Shown: positions 31,175-41,677, counted from the stretch's first letter. The stretch is DNA of 64,000 bases from Pseudomonas sp. GOM7 (GCF_026723825.1 NZ_CP113519.1:2914001-2978000), one strand, 5' to 3'. Translations and numbers: made by a program. The notes: generated by a model not told the origin, from the sequence alone.

Positions 31175-31459
31175 TAGGGTCTGTTGCCGTTTCGCGCACG
31201 GCCGCGACGGAGCCAGTTTTTGCGTGGGGCTAGGCGCGAGACGCGAAGTTTGGTCGCCCAAATGAGCCGTCGAGTAACGACGCACCACGCAAAAACTGGC
31301 CCGTCCCTGCGGGTTGCGCGGTAAATTGCGCCATGCGTCGTTGTGGGATTTGGCAAGGGAACGACCATTACCTGCATCCCACGCCTCGCGGAACGCCGCC
31401 CGGCCATGGCGCAATTTGGCGCAGCAACGCGGCTCGCGTCGAAACGGCAACAGACCCTA
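31175..31459. mobile_element. MITE-like palindromic element M3
   Basis: Perfect 20-bp terminal inverted repeats (TAGGGTCTGTTGCCGTTTCG at 31175-31194 and its complement at 31440-31459), with TA at each outer end. A nested 16-bp inverted repeat (GCCAGTTTTTGCGTGG, 31212-31227 with 31285-31300) and a GCGCAATTT-type inverted pair lie inside. 285 bp, no transposase. It ends 18 bp before the chemoreceptor start, so the receptor's promoter region is mostly element. Confidence 0.75.
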
Positions 31460-31476
31460 ATAATCATCGCAAGAAA

Positions 31477-32943
31477 ATGGACTCTATGAGCATGGGCGCC
31501 TGGATCAGCAATCTTTCCCTCAAATACAAGTTCTGGGCGGTGAACGCCGTCGCCTTCGCCATCACCCTGATGCTGGTACTGTTCGCCTTGCATATCGAAC
31601 GATCGGCCCGCATCGACGACGCCCGTCAGGCCGCCAGCCAGCAGGCACGCCTGCTGCAGCAATGGCCAGCGCAAAGCCCCCTGCCGCAACTGGCCGAACT
31701 GAAAGTCCTCGACCAGGCCACTGGCCAAGCCGATACCAGTGGCTGGCAAGCGCTGCAGCATGATGCCTGGTTCAGCGACTCACCGAGCATTGGTACGCAG
31801 CGGTTCAAGTTGGCCGACGGCCGCCAGGCTGCGCTGCAGGTCAAGGCGCCAAGTCTGCTGCAACTGTTCGGCGAGCATGCCGCCAGCTATGCACTGGCCG
31901 TCGCCCTGCTGATGCTCCTGCTGCTGGCGGCCTCGCAACTGCTGATCCGCTTTCTGCTCAGCCACCTCAACACGCTCAAGGACGTCATGCTGCAGGCCGA
32001 GCGCAGTGGCGACCTGTCCCTGCGTGTACCGCTCTCCAGCCGCGACGAAGTAGGCCAGATGGCCGCCGCCTTCAACGCCATGCAGGCCGGTTACCAGCGC
32101 GTGGTCGGCACCGTGGGCCAGGTGGCTGGTGAACTGGACAGCGGCACCAGCAGCCTGGCGCGACACATGGGTAGTGTGCGCCAGGGCATGCTCGCCCAGC
32201 AGAGCGAAACCGACCAGGCCGCCACCGCGATCAACGAGATGTCCGCCACGGTGCAGCACATCGCCGAACACGCCAGCACCACCCGTGACCAGTCGCTCAG
32301 CGCCGATCAGCTCGCCCGTGCTGGCCAGCAGGTGGTCGAGCGCGTCGAGCAATCCATCGACGCCCTGTCGCAAGGGGTACGCCAGAGCGCCGGCAGCATC
32401 GAGCGCCTGGCCGAGGACAGCCAGCGCATCAGCCAGGTGGTGGCGGTGATCCATGGCATCGCCGAGCAGACCAATCTACTGGCACTCAATGCTGCCATCG
32501 AGGCGGCGCGGGCTGGCGAAATGGGTCGCGGCTTCGCCGTGGTGGCCGATGAGGTGCGTAATCTGGCCAAACGTGTGCAGAGCTCAACCGATGAGATCAC
32601 CCAGATGATCGGCAACTTGCAAGGCGGCACCCGCGATGCCGTGGAGTTCATGCGCGAGAGTTCAGAGAACGCCACCCATTGCGTGCAGCTTGCTCAGGAA
32701 GCGGGCGAGTCGCTGGCTGCGATCACCGCGGCCGTTGCGCTGATGCGCGAAAGCAACACGCAAATCGCTGTGGCGGCCAACCAGCAGAGCCAGGTGGCCG
32801 AGGAAATGAGCCGCTCGGTGGTGGGCATCCGCGACGTCACCGAGCAGACCGTGGGGCAGACCCTGGAGTCCGCCGCCACCAGCCAGCAACTGGCCGAACT
32901 GGCGGGCCAGCTCAGCCGCGCCATCGGTCAGCTCAAGCTGTGA
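31477..32943 (+). CDS. Methyl-accepting chemotaxis protein, small sensor domain
   Basis: Inner-membrane chemoreceptor of 488 residues: TM1 at about 17-38, a short periplasmic region of about 85 residues, TM2 at about 130-152, HAMP, then a cytoplasmic signalling domain with the conserved hairpin ([35 protein letters not shown]). ATGs at 31477, 31486 and 31492 are all in frame and none has a strong ribosome-binding site; the first is given. The periplasmic region is too small for a dCache or four-helix bundle, so the ligand class is unknown. Its TGA at 32941 abuts the convergent thioesterase stop (TGATCA), leaving no intergenic base. Confidence 0.9.
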   Translation: MDSMSMGAWISNLSLKYKFWAVNAVAFAITLMLVLFALHIERSARIDDARQAASQQARLLQQWPAQSPLPQLAELKVLDQATGQADTSGWQALQHDAWFSDSPSIGTQRFKLADGRQAALQVKAPSLLQLFGEHAASYALAVALLMLLLLAASQLLIRFLLSHLNTLKDVMLQAERSGDLSLRVPLSSRDEVGQMAAAFNAMQAGYQRVVGTVGQVAGELDSGTSSLARHMGSVRQGMLAQQSETDQAATAINEMSATVQHIAEHASTTRDQSLSADQLARAGQQVVERVEQSIDALSQGVRQSAGSIERLAEDSQRISQVVAVIHGIAEQTNLLALNAAIEAARAGEMGRGFAVVADEVRNLAKRVQSSTDEITQMIGNLQGGTRDAVEFMRESSENATHCVQLAQEAGESLAAITAAVALMRESNTQIAVAANQQSQVAEEMSRSVVGIRDVTEQTVGQTLESAATSQQLAELAGQLSRAIGQLKL

Positions 32944-33741
32944 TCAGCCGAACACCGTGACCGTCTGCCGGCTCAGTGCGATCAACTCGCCGCTCGGGCT
33001 CCACAGCCCGGCAGCGACATGGCCGTAACCATCGCGCGCGTGCTCGATCTCAGCGTGGTACAGGCACCATTGCTCGGTGCTCAGGTCATGCAGCGGCTGG
33101 ACGAACTCGATGGTCCAGGTCAATGAACTACCCGGAGCCGGGCTCTTCAGATGCTGCAGCACGGCAGGTGGCCAGGCGTCGACCAGGGCCAGCAGGTGCG
33201 CCTCGGTAAGCGCTTGCGCTTCGGTTTCGCCCTTCAGACGCACCCAACCGCCCATCTGCCGTGAGGGGTTGTTGCTGAAGGGCATGCCGCCGATCCCCCA
33301 GCGCATGGCCAGGTAACGGGTGAATTCGGGGGTGACATTGCGGATGTAGGGCAGCTCCTGGCACTGCTCCACCGCCTTCATGCTCGGTGCCGATAGCGGC
33401 GCCACTTCGATTGCAGACTCTCTCGCCGCACCGAAGCTGCCCTGCACCAGGGTCACCACCTGCCCCTCCTGGGTCGCGCGCAGGGCCATCTGGCTGACCG
33501 CCTTGCCCTCACGCAGCACCTCGGCCTCGAAGCATACCGGCACCTCAGGCACCACCGGTCCAACGAAGGTGATGGCCAAGGAACGCACAGGGCGCCCTAC
33601 CGGCACCTTGGCGCACATCACCTCGTAGGCCAGCGCGGCGACCAGGCCGCCGAAACCGGCACGGCCCTGGGCCCAGGTAGCGGGGATCAGCAATGCGTCG
33701 GGTTGGTTGCGCACAGCTTGCAGCAACTCGGAAAAGGTCAT
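32944..33741 (-). CDS. Acyl-CoA thioesterase family protein (double hotdog)
   Basis: Predicted hydrolase of acyl-CoA esters with a TesB-like double hotdog fold. 265 residues from ATG 33741 (MTFSELLQAVRNQP), GAGGT six bases upstream; earlier in-frame codons to 33834 lack support. Visible family features are FGGLVAALAYEVM, RPVRSLAITFVGPV, a central GGWVRL strand, and a C-terminal LYHAEIEHARDGYGHVAAGLW strand. It is convergent with the chemoreceptor. The physiological substrate is unknown. Confidence 0.82.
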   Translation of the reverse strand: MTFSELLQAVRNQPDALLIPATWAQGRAGFGGLVAALAYEVMCAKVPVGRPVRSLAITFVGPVVPEVPVCFEAEVLREGKAVSQMALRATQEGQVVTLVQGSFGAARESAIEVAPLSAPSMKAVEQCQELPYIRNVTPEFTRYLAMRWGIGGMPFSNNPSRQMGGWVRLKGETEAQALTEAHLLALVDAWPPAVLQHLKSPAPGSSLTWTIEFVQPLHDLSTEQWCLYHAEIEHARDGYGHVAAGLWSPSGELIALSRQTVTVFG

Positions 33742-33871
33742 GAATACCTCGAATACGGGAAAGGCTCTGATCTTAGGGCATGTGATGCCCTGGCCAGCAG
33801 GCCACATCGGCCAAACAGACGGGGAAAATATCACCGTCGCGCCCAGTGCGAACCCAGCCTAGGTTCGGCGC

Positions 33872-34642
33872 TCAGTCGGCCAGAACAAAGTCCACCCGCA
33901 ATACCAGGAGGCTGTCGTCGGCTTGCTGCTCGGCGGCCTGCATCGCCGCTTGCCAGACTGCCCGGTAAGGCGCGAGCGCAGATTCCGTTTCCGCCAGGGC
34001 CAGCCATTGCAGGTTGTCGTGCCAGTCACCCAGCGCGCCCTGCGCGTGCTTCAAATGCGCCAGTGCACGGCGGCTCAGCCCAGACTCCCGCGGGTAGGCC
34101 TCGGCGGCGTAGCGTACCCGCTTGATCAACAGGCGCAGCCGATGGCGGTCGTGCGCCGGGTCGCGCAGGGCCAACGCCAGACGCTGCTGCTGGCGCTGCA
34201 AGCGGCGCTGGATGCGACGCGGCAGGTGATCCAGCTCGGCATTGGCAGCGGCCTGGCGCCAACGCTGTGGCCAGGCATCGAGCAATGCCAGCAGATCCTC
34301 CAGTTCCCGGGTAAGGGCCACCTCGGCCCGCCGTGGCGCCAGCTCGCGGACCATGGCATCGGCCGGGGCGCCCGCGCCGAGCTGGCGCAACTGCGCCTGC
34401 AGCACCTCGCGGTCACGCAATGGCCCGGTCAGGCGCCCCAAGGCGGCAGCGGCCTGTTCCAGGGTGTCCACCGTGGGCAGGCCACGCAAGGGCCTGAGCA
34501 GGCTGCGCATCCGCCGCAAGGTAACCCGCAGATCGTGCAGGGCCTCATCGTCGGTGGCCTCTACCAGGCGCGCACGACAGGCATACAAACGCACCTGCAG
34601 CGCCAGAAGCTGCTCGACAGTGCTATCGACGAAAGCGCTCAT
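33872..34642 (-). CDS. CHAD domain-containing protein
   Basis: All-helical CHAD protein of 256 residues. The conserved histidines and basic residues that bind polyphosphate in the family are seen in ALHDLRVTLRRMRSLLRPLRG and DRHRLRLLIKRVRYAAEAYP. It starts at ATG 34642, four bases from the end of the tgpA-like gene, so it is the last gene of moxR-DUF58-tgpA-CHAD. It may bind polyphosphate or act as an accessory to this envelope operon; that role is inferred. Confidence 0.87.
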   Translation of the reverse strand: MSAFVDSTVEQLLALQVRLYACRARLVEATDDEALHDLRVTLRRMRSLLRPLRGLPTVDTLEQAAAALGRLTGPLRDREVLQAQLRQLGAGAPADAMVRELAPRRAEVALTRELEDLLALLDAWPQRWRQAAANAELDHLPRRIQRRLQRQQQRLALALRDPAHDRHRLRLLIKRVRYAAEAYPRESGLSRRALAHLKHAQGALGDWHDNLQWLALAETESALAPYRAVWQAAMQAAEQQADDSLLVLRVDFVLAD

Positions 34643-34646
34643 CACC

Positions 34647-36647
34647 TCACTCCCTCTCTTTGGCTACAACACGGCGACGCCATGGCAAGGCCCGCCTCAG
34701 CTCACGCAAGATCCGTCGCAACACCGCAGCCGGTATGGCCTGCCCGGCATAACGCTGGCGCTCGTATTGCTCGGCGAAGGTGCGAATCAACACCGCCTGT
34801 TCGGGTAGAGCGCGCTCGGCACGCGCAGCATAGCTGCGCATGCCCTCGCCCGCAGTTGGCATCACCCCGTGGCGCGCCAGCATACGCTGGAAGCGACGCC
34901 AGAGCTGGCGCTGCGGATCCTCCCGGCGCTGCCAGGGCTTCAGCAGCCAGAGTGCCAGAAGCCCGACGAGCAAGGCTCCGCTACCGACCAGCGCCAGTGC
35001 CAGGCGCTGCCAATCCAGGCTGCCGAACCAGCGCTGCAACACCTGCACCTGCTGCTCGCCCTGGTAGCCCAGCACCCAGCGCTGCCAACCATAGTTGAGG
35101 CTATCCCATTGCAGGCGCAACTGATTGAGCCAGGTCAGGTTGCGATAGCGCAATGGCGAGAAGGGCTGATCCTCGAGAAAGGCTTCGTCTTCTCCCAAAG
35201 CCTCTGCGAGCCCTTGCTCGACCCGCTCCGGCGCCACCTGGAAGGTCGGGTCGACGCTGCGCCAGCCCTGCCCTGGCTGCCAGTACTCGACCCAGGCGTG
35301 GGCATCGAGCTGACGCACCAGCAGGTAATTGCCGCCGGGGTTCAGCTCGCCACCCTGATATCCGGCCACCACCCTTGCGGGAATACCGGCGGCGCGCAGC
35401 ACGAAGGTCATGGCCCCGGCATAGTGCGCGCAGAAGCCGGCACGAGTGTCGAAGAGAAAAGCGTCGATGGCATTCTGGCCCAGGGGTTGCGGGCGCAGGG
35501 TGTAGTGATAGGGCTGGCGCTTGAAATGCTGCAACAGCGCCGCGACCAGCGCATCGTCCTGCGGATACTGGCGCCTGAGCTGCTCGGCCCATTCACGGGT
35601 GCGCGGCTCCCCCTCTGACGGCAGTTGCAGGTCGCGCCGCAACAGTTGCGGATCGGCCTGTGCCTCGCGCAGCGCCTGTGGCCAGGAGCGCGCCTGGTAG
35701 AGCAAGGGACGATCCACCGGGCTGCGCCGCTGCCAGCGAAAATCGCTCATCATGCGGCTGTCTTCCGGATTGATCTGGGCCACGTCCAGAGTGAACAGCC
35801 AGGGCCTGTTGCTCGGCTGCATGACGATACTGTACTCGACCGTCTCACCACGGGCCTGCCACTGCGGGGCACGAGGGATGGCCGCCTGGCCGGACTGCGA
35901 CCAGCGCCGACCGTCGAAATGCTCCAGGGTCAGGGCGCGCCAGTAGAGTTCGCTGCGTGGCGGCATGGGGCCGTCGAAGCTGGCGCGAAAGGCCAGCGCC
36001 GGGGAGCGGCTGAGCTCGGCGATATCCCCTGGTGTCATGCTCTCGGCCAGCCCGGTGATGCCCTTGTCGCTGGGCATTGGCAGTGACCATAACGGCCCCA
36101 GGCGCGGGAAGAACAGGAACAACAGCAGCATCAGAGGCACGGCCTGCAGCATCAGGCTGGCCGCCAGGCGCAAGGTGGCCCAGGGGCGCCGGGCAAAGGC
36201 GCTCTGCTGCAGGCCAAGCAGCGCCGCCAGCAATGCCAGAACCGGCAGCAGGCTGTACAGGGCGGCAACAATACCGTCCTCGAACAGGTAGGAGGTCACC
36301 ACGCAGAAGAAACCGAGGAAGATCAGCACCAGGGCATCGCGCCGGCTGCGCATCTCCACCAGCTTGAGGATGAAGGTGCAGATCAGCAGCACGGTGGCCG
36401 CTTCCATGCCCACCAGCGTCCCCCGTGAGGCGAAGATGCCGCCGATCACCGCAGCCAGCAACAGGCCCTTGGCCAGATTGTCGGGATGGCGCAGGCGCAT
36501 GCGAAAGATCTGCACCCGCCAGAATGCCGCGACCAGCCACAGCCCCGCCACCCACAGCGGCAGATGCAGCAAGTGCGGGGCGATCACCAGCACCTGTGCC
36601 ACCAGCAGCCAGGTCAGGGCGATACGCGGGATCAGTGGCTGGCTCAT
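34647..36647 (-). CDS. tgpA: TgpA-like transglutaminase-domain membrane protein
   Basis: Inner-membrane protein of 666 residues: about six N-terminal helices (DUF3488 region), a large periplasmic transglutaminase-like domain, a further helix near 565-585 and a C-terminal DUF4129-like tail. The catalytic Cys406 lies in DTRAGFCAHYAGAM, His in DAHAWVEYW and Asp in RSVDPTF. The orthologous P. aeruginosa gene is reported as essential. The start ATG 36647 overlaps the DUF58 stop by ATGA. A cell-wall role is likely; the substrate is unknown. Confidence 0.9.
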   Translation of the reverse strand: MSQPLIPRIALTWLLVAQVLVIAPHLLHLPLWVAGLWLVAAFWRVQIFRMRLRHPDNLAKGLLLAAVIGGIFASRGTLVGMEAATVLLICTFILKLVEMRSRRDALVLIFLGFFCVVTSYLFEDGIVAALYSLLPVLALLAALLGLQQSAFARRPWATLRLAASLMLQAVPLMLLLFLFFPRLGPLWSLPMPSDKGITGLAESMTPGDIAELSRSPALAFRASFDGPMPPRSELYWRALTLEHFDGRRWSQSGQAAIPRAPQWQARGETVEYSIVMQPSNRPWLFTLDVAQINPEDSRMMSDFRWQRRSPVDRPLLYQARSWPQALREAQADPQLLRRDLQLPSEGEPRTREWAEQLRRQYPQDDALVAALLQHFKRQPYHYTLRPQPLGQNAIDAFLFDTRAGFCAHYAGAMTFVLRAAGIPARVVAGYQGGELNPGGNYLLVRQLDAHAWVEYWQPGQGWRSVDPTFQVAPERVEQGLAEALGEDEAFLEDQPFSPLRYRNLTWLNQLRLQWDSLNYGWQRWVLGYQGEQQVQVLQRWFGSLDWQRLALALVGSGALLVGLLALWLLKPWQRREDPQRQLWRRFQRMLARHGVMPTAGEGMRSYAARAERALPEQAVLIRTFAEQYERQRYAGQAIPAAVLRRILRELRRALPWRRRVVAKERE

Positions 36648-37597
36648 CACTTGCTCCCAAACAGCGCCAGGGCACGCAGACAACGTTCGCGGTGCGCGTC
36701 ACCCTGCCCAACTTCGATCACCTGCCCGGGCAGGTGCAGGCCGAACGGCTGCTGCCGAGCACTGAGCTGCAGCACCCAGTGGCAGAGCAGCGACAGGCGC
36801 CTTTCCAGGTCGCCGCCCAGGCTGTCGAAGTCCAGCCATGGCTCGCGCCCGCTGAGCGTGGCGAACTCCTTGACCTGCAAGCCATGGCCACGGGAATAGG
36901 CCTTCCACGCCAGGCGGCGCTTGGAGTCACCCGGCTGATAGCTGCGCAGCCCTTGGAAGTCGTCGGCACCCTGGCCGCGCACCTGCTGCCCGTCCTCTTC
37001 CTCTTCGGCCAGCCCTGCGGCCAGCGGCAGCTCACCTTCCAGCGGGCGCGGGTAGACCAGCACCGGCTGATCCAGGTCGACCCAGCTCCAGGCCACCAGC
37101 AGCCCCAGCGGAAAGCGACTCTCGACACGCAAGCGCGGCGGTCGTAACCAGCCGCGCCGTTCGGTGGCGAGGCTCAGTTCCAGCTCCACCTGCCCCTGCG
37201 CCGGCACGTCGGCCAGTTGCAAGGCGGCCGGTGGCCAGCCCAGGGCCACGGCCTGGTGCTCACGGCCCTGGCTGTGCAGGCGCAGGCGAAATGCGGCCTG
37301 CTCACCGACGAATGCCGCCGCCGCGCCACCGGCTCTGAGCTCCAGGCCGGCCAGATTGCGATAGGTATGCAAGATGGCGACGACGAATACCGCCGCCAGC
37401 AGAAAGGTCAGGCCATAGGCCAGGCTGTTCTGGTAGTTGATCGCCACCAGCAACATCAGCAGCAGCACCAGGGCGAAAATGCCGCCCACCGCGCTGGGCA
37501 GAATGAAGATACGCCGCTGATCGAGACGCACGCTGGCTGCCGGCGGAATGCGCCGGGCCAACCAGCGTGACCAATACGGTTTGAGCAGGCGGCGCAT
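36647..37597 (-). CDS. DUF58 domain-containing protein
   Basis: 316 residues with two N-terminal membrane helices (about 30-75), then a beta-rich region and the DUF58 signature (DDFQGLRSYQPGDSKRRLAW, about 205-225). DUF58 proteins pair with MoxR ATPases as presumed chaperone systems. The start at 37597 overlaps the moxR stop and its stop overlaps the tgpA start, both by ATGA. Function is inferred only from this conserved gene set. Confidence 0.9.
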   Translation of the reverse strand: MRRLLKPYWSRWLARRIPPAASVRLDQRRIFILPSAVGGIFALVLLLMLLVAINYQNSLAYGLTFLLAAVFVVAILHTYRNLAGLELRAGGAAAAFVGEQAAFRLRLHSQGREHQAVALGWPPAALQLADVPAQGQVELELSLATERRGWLRPPRLRVESRFPLGLLVAWSWVDLDQPVLVYPRPLEGELPLAAGLAEEEEDGQQVRGQGADDFQGLRSYQPGDSKRRLAWKAYSRGHGLQVKEFATLSGREPWLDFDSLGGDLERRLSLLCHWVLQLSARQQPFGLHLPGQVIEVGQGDAHRERCLRALALFGSK

Positions 37598-38517
37598 CAG
37601 AGCGCAGGCACTTCACGCAGCAGCCATTGCACCAGGCTGCCGCCGCCATGCCCAGTTGGGTCGGCGCGCTCGCGCAGGCGGTGCCCCGCCACGGCCGGCA
37701 ATACCGCCTGCACATCTTCGGGGATCACGTAGTCGCGCTCGGCCAGCAACGCCCAGGCCCGTGCCGCCGCGAGCAAGGCCAGGCTGGCGCGCGGCGACAG
37801 GCCCCAGGCGAACTGCGGCTGACTGCGCGTTGCCTCGACCAGGCGCAACACGTAATCCACCAGGGCGTCACTGGCACGCACCTTGGGCACCTCGGCCTGC
37901 AGGCGGGCCAGTTCGGCATGATCGAGGATAGGTTCAAGGCGCGGCAGCAGATCCCGCCGTGCATCCCCCAGCAACAGCGCCCGTTCGGCAGCCTGCGCCG
38001 GATAACCCAGCGACAAACGCATGAGGAAGCGGTCGAGCTGCGATTCCGGCAGGGCGAAGGTGCCGCCGCTGCTCACCGGGTTCTGCGTGGCGATGACGAA
38101 GAACGGCTCGGGCAAGGGCCGGGTGGCACCTTCGATGGTGACCTGGCCCTCCTCCATGGCTTCAAGCAGCGCGCTCTGGCTCTTGGGCGTGGCGCGGTTG
38201 ATCTCATCGGCCAGCACCAGCTCGGCGAAGATCGGCCCGGGGTGGAAGACGAACTGGCCGCTTTCCTTGTCGAACACCGAGGTGCCGAGAATGTCGCCGG
38301 GCAACAGGTCGGAGGTGAACTGGATCCGCTGAAAGCTCAACCCCAGCACGCGCGCCAGGGCGTGGCTGAGGGTCGTCTTGCCCATCCCGGGCAGATCCTC
38401 GATCAGCAGGTGGCCACGGGCCAGGAGGCAGGCCAGTGCCAGGCGCACCTGCCCTTCCTTGCCCAGCAGCACCTGATTGACCGCATCGAGACAGGCATCC
38501 AGTTTACTTCGCATCAT
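37597..38517 (-). CDS. moxR: MoxR family AAA+ ATPase
   Basis: Cytoplasmic AAA+ ATPase of 306 residues, thought to act as a chaperone for partner proteins. Walker A is EDLPGMGKTTLSHAL, Walker B is LVLADEINRATPKSQSALLE, sensor region VIATQNPVSSGGTFALPESQ, followed by RFLMRLSLGYP and the lid domain. The start at 38517 (or the adjacent ATG at 38514) follows GAGGAG. It is the first gene of the moxR-DUF58-tgpA-CHAD operon. Confidence 0.93.
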   Translation of the reverse strand: MMRSKLDACLDAVNQVLLGKEGQVRLALACLLARGHLLIEDLPGMGKTTLSHALARVLGLSFQRIQFTSDLLPGDILGTSVFDKESGQFVFHPGPIFAELVLADEINRATPKSQSALLEAMEEGQVTIEGATRPLPEPFFVIATQNPVSSGGTFALPESQLDRFLMRLSLGYPAQAAERALLLGDARRDLLPRLEPILDHAELARLQAEVPKVRASDALVDYVLRLVEATRSQPQFAWGLSPRASLALLAAARAWALLAERDYVIPEDVQAVLPAVAGHRLRERADPTGHGGGSLVQWLLREVPAL

Positions 38518-38634
38518 CGGCTCCTCGCGTCCAGGCTGCCGATGCTACTGGGCTGCCCGAGCCGGGCAAAGCGCCATGTAACCTTTGCTCACGAAACTGT
38601 GACGGCCCAGTCCTTTGCCGCCCGTCACCACCAT

Positions 38635-40599
38635 TCAGAGCCTGAACTGCCCGGCCATGCCCTGCAGCTCGCGGCCCAGCTCGGCCAGTTGGGTGCTGGC
38701 CGCCGCCGTCTCGTCCATCGCCACGGCCGACTGGTCGGCGATGTCGCGGATGGAGGTGACGCTGCGGTTGATCTCCTCGGCCACGGCGGTCTGCTCCTCG
38801 GCGGCAGCGGCGATCTGCTGATTCATGTCGAAGATCTGCGCCACCGCTTCGGAAATGGCCGACAGCGCGCTTTCGGTCTGGTTGGCATCGGTCACCGCGT
38901 GGGTTACCAGGCTGGCGCTCTGCTGCATGTCCTGCACGGTACGCTGGGTACCCTCACGCAGCGTGGCAATCAGCGTCTCGATCTCGGCGGTGGATTGCTG
39001 GGTACGCCGGGCCAGGGCACGCACCTCATCGGCGACCACGGCGAAACCACGACCCTGTTCGCCCGCTCGCGCTGCCTCGATGGCCGCATTGAGCGCCAGC
39101 AGGTTGGTCTGCTCGGCCACGCTCTTGATCACGTCGAGCACCGCATCGATGCGCTGCGCATCCTGGCTCAGGCGCTCGATGCTGGCCGTCGTGGTATTCA
39201 TCGCCTTGGCCAACTGGTCGACACGCTGCAGCGTCTGCCCGACCACCTGGTTGCCCGCGCCAACTCGCTCCTCGGCGTTGCGCGTGGCGGCGGCCGCCAC
39301 CTCGGCGTTGCGCGCCACCTCATGCACCGTGGCCGCCATCTGACTCATGGCAGTCGCCACCTGGTCGGTTTCCGCTTTCTGCCCATTGACGCCCAGACGC
39401 GTCTGCTCGGTGACACCGGAAAGCGCCTGGGCCGCCGCGGAGATCCGCTCCACCCCGCCCTGCAGGCGCCCCACCATGTTGCGCAGATTGCTGGCCATGC
39501 TCTGCATCGCGGCGAGCAGTTGACCCACCTCATCGTCACGCGACACATCCAGTTGTACGCTCAGATCACCGGCGGCAATGCGCTCGGCCTGGGTGATCAC
39601 CTGGCGCAGCGGACGCACGATCAGCTTGCTGATCAGCAACGCGGCACACAGCCCCAGCAGCAGGGCCAAGGCCGCCACCAGGATGATCAAACCACTGCTG
39701 GTGCGTTGCTCGCCGTGCATCACCTCGCGCTGTAGGCTCTGTACGCGATCGAGCTGGGTAAGCATGGCCTCGGCGGTGCTCACCAACTGCTGATAGACCT
39801 TTTTCTGCTGCAGCAGCAGCGTGGAATATTCCTTGAGGCGTTCGGTGAAGGAATCGACGTTGACCACCACATCGGCCAACACCGCTGCATAGCCGGGATC
39901 CTCCAGGGCGTCGCGCAGGCTGGCCGCGAGTTGCTGTGCCTCGACGGCCTCGGCAATCTGCTCGTCGGCGGCCTCGCCATCACGACGACTGGCCTCCAGG
40001 CGTTTGCGCGCCTCCCCCATCGCCTGCAGCAGCAATTGATGGATCTTGCCCACCTGCACGGCCTGCTGCACCGAAAGACCGCCTTGCTGCCCCTGGCTCG
40101 ACTTGAGCAGATCGACGCCGTCCTCGGTCATGCCCTCCTGCAGCAGATCCAGGCTGTTGGCGGCGCTGACCACCAGCCAGTCGGCGGCATCCAGCGCGAG
40201 CTGCATGCCATCGGTCTGCTCCACGTAATGCTGAAAGGCGGTGCGGTACTGGTCGAGCAGCGGCTCGAGTTGCGTCAAAGCCTCGGCGCTGTCGCCCCCC
40301 AGTTCGCTGCGCAGCGCCTGGCTGCTCTGCAGGATGCTCTCGACCTGCTGCTGCAGGCGCTCGGCCTGCGCCTTGTCGCCGTTCAGGGCGAATCCCTGCT
40401 CCGTGGTGCGCATGCGCAACACCTGATCGCCCAGCACAGCCATGCGTTCCAGGCGCTCGGCCCCAGCATTGACCTCCCGCAGGGCCAGCAGGCCGGTCAG
40501 CGCCACCAGTACGGTGAGTGCCAGCACCAGAGAAAATCCCAGCATCAGTTTGGTGACCGTGCTAAGACTGGCCAAACGACCACTCAACGACCTTGCCAT
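38635..40599 (-). CDS. Methyl-accepting chemotaxis protein with long helical sensor (HBM-like)
   Basis: Chemoreceptor of 654 residues. TM1 is at about 15-38, followed by about 250 residues of Gln/Leu-rich helices matching the helical bimodular (HBM) sensor type found in McpS-like receptors for organic acids, then TM2 ([20 protein letters not shown]), HAMP ([20 protein letters not shown]) and the signalling domain ([20 protein letters not shown]). ATG at 40599 has GGGGAG seven bases upstream; the longer in-frame form is rejected. The ligand cannot be read from the sequence. Confidence 0.9.
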   Translation of the reverse strand: MARSLSGRLASLSTVTKLMLGFSLVLALTVLVALTGLLALREVNAGAERLERMAVLGDQVLRMRTTEQGFALNGDKAQAERLQQQVESILQSSQALRSELGGDSAEALTQLEPLLDQYRTAFQHYVEQTDGMQLALDAADWLVVSAANSLDLLQEGMTEDGVDLLKSSQGQQGGLSVQQAVQVGKIHQLLLQAMGEARKRLEASRRDGEAADEQIAEAVEAQQLAASLRDALEDPGYAAVLADVVVNVDSFTERLKEYSTLLLQQKKVYQQLVSTAEAMLTQLDRVQSLQREVMHGEQRTSSGLIILVAALALLLGLCAALLISKLIVRPLRQVITQAERIAAGDLSVQLDVSRDDEVGQLLAAMQSMASNLRNMVGRLQGGVERISAAAQALSGVTEQTRLGVNGQKAETDQVATAMSQMAATVHEVARNAEVAAAATRNAEERVGAGNQVVGQTLQRVDQLAKAMNTTTASIERLSQDAQRIDAVLDVIKSVAEQTNLLALNAAIEAARAGEQGRGFAVVADEVRALARRTQQSTAEIETLIATLREGTQRTVQDMQQSASLVTHAVTDANQTESALSAISEAVAQIFDMNQQIAAAAEEQTAVAEEINRSVTSIRDIADQSAVAMDETAAASTQLAELGRELQGMAGQFRL

Positions 40600-40716
40600 C
40601 GACCACTCCCCAGAACGAACGTCCAAACGTTGACAGTAGGAGTGTAGACCTGCAAGCGACAAGCCAGCCGGCAGGCGATTGGCCTGAACAGCTAAGAAGA
40701 TGTCGCTTTTGTGCTA

Positions 40717-41322
40717 TCAGGGGCGCTGCAGATGGAACAGCTCGGTCGTACGGCAGTAAGCACTGCCGCCCAGGCGCCCCACCAGGTCGAGCCGCAGTGG
40801 GTCGATGCGCCCCTGCTCATTGAGCACGGCGTCGTCGATATGTGCCAACAGCACTTCGGCGAAGATCAGGTGGCAGTTGGGCCGTTCAGGCGGATACGGC
40901 TGGATCTGCGCCACACGGCACTCGAAGGTCACCGCTGCTCCCGCGACGCGCGGCACGTCGATACGTTCGCAAGGCAAGCTGGCAATGGCGCCGTGCGCGA
41001 ACTCGCTGACCTCGGGCGGCAGAACCGCTGCGCTGGCATTCATCGCTTCGGCCTGCGCGAAGCTGACCAGTTGAATCGCCAGTTCACCGCTGGCCTGGGC
41101 ATTGCGCAGGCTGTCCTTGAGGCTGCCATCGTCACGGGTATTGACGTTGACCAGCACGGTGGCGGGATTGTCGCTGATGATCTGGAAGAAGCTGAACGGT
41201 GCCAGGTTGGCCACGCCCTCGGGCGAGCGGGTGGAGACCCAGGCGATGGGTCTGGGCGTGATGCTGGAGGCCAGCCAGCGATAGGCCTCCAGCGGGCTGA
41301 GCGAAGCGAAATCGAGCTGCAT
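40717..41322 (-). CDS. Flavin reductase family protein
   Basis: 201-residue split-barrel flavoprotein of the DIM6/NTAB or flavin-reductase-like type, expected to bind FMN. The N-terminal SITPRPIAWVSTRSPEGVAN is the flavin-binding hallmark, followed by NLAPFSFFQIISDNPATVLV and a C-terminal segment ending in YCRTTELFHL. Its start overlaps the stop of the upstream lipoprotein gene, so the two are coupled. Partner oxygenase or substrate unknown. Confidence 0.88.
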   Translation of the reverse strand: MQLDFASLSPLEAYRWLASSITPRPIAWVSTRSPEGVANLAPFSFFQIISDNPATVLVNVNTRDDGSLKDSLRNAQASGELAIQLVSFAQAEAMNASAAVLPPEVSEFAHGAIASLPCERIDVPRVAGAAVTFECRVAQIQPYPPERPNCHLIFAEVLLAHIDDAVLNEQGRIDPLRLDLVGRLGGSAYCRTTELFHLQRP

Positions 41323-41600
41323 CAGCGCCCTGCTCGCGATTCGCGAATATAGAAGCGCGCCCGCTCGGCCTTGCTGACGCAGCCCTCATAGGCCTCGAAC
41401 TGCTGCTGAGTCTTGGCCGCAGTCAGCAACGACAGCGCCTTGGAGTAGCTCACCGTACCGGCGAAGCCCTCGGCCTCGGCGATGCTCAGTTCCTTCCAGG
41501 CGGCATCCAGTTGGTTGGCACAGGTATCCCGGTAAACGGTCTTGCCGGCGCAGCCACTCAGCGCGACCGCCAGCAGCGGCAAACAGATCCAGTGTTTCAT
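41322..41600 (-). CDS. Small lipoprotein, hypothetical
   Basis: 92 residues from ATG 41600. The lipobox LSGC (Cys18) after MKHWICLPLLAVALSGC marks a lipoprotein; the next residues (AGK) do not suggest inner-membrane retention. The mature part is helical, with two further cysteines and a basic C-terminus (RARFYIRESRAGR). No named family was recognised. It is coupled to the flavin reductase gene by stop/start overlap. An in-frame extension to 41681 would cover the lipobox region poorly and is rejected. Confidence 0.75.
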   Translation of the reverse strand: MKHWICLPLLAVALSGCAGKTVYRDTCANQLDAAWKELSIAEAEGFAGTVSYSKALSLLTAAKTQQQFEAYEGCVSKAERARFYIRESRAGR

Positions 41601-41677
41601 CGACCACACTCCTCGAACGGATATGACTACGGACTTGGCCCAGCCTATGACGCTGCAACACAACGAAAGTGCCCGGC

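Noticed and set aside
38599..38628. Terminator between moxR and the HBM-like chemoreceptor (GTGACGG/CCGTCAC)
   Set aside because: The loop is 16 bases and there is no T-run; the pairing may be chance.
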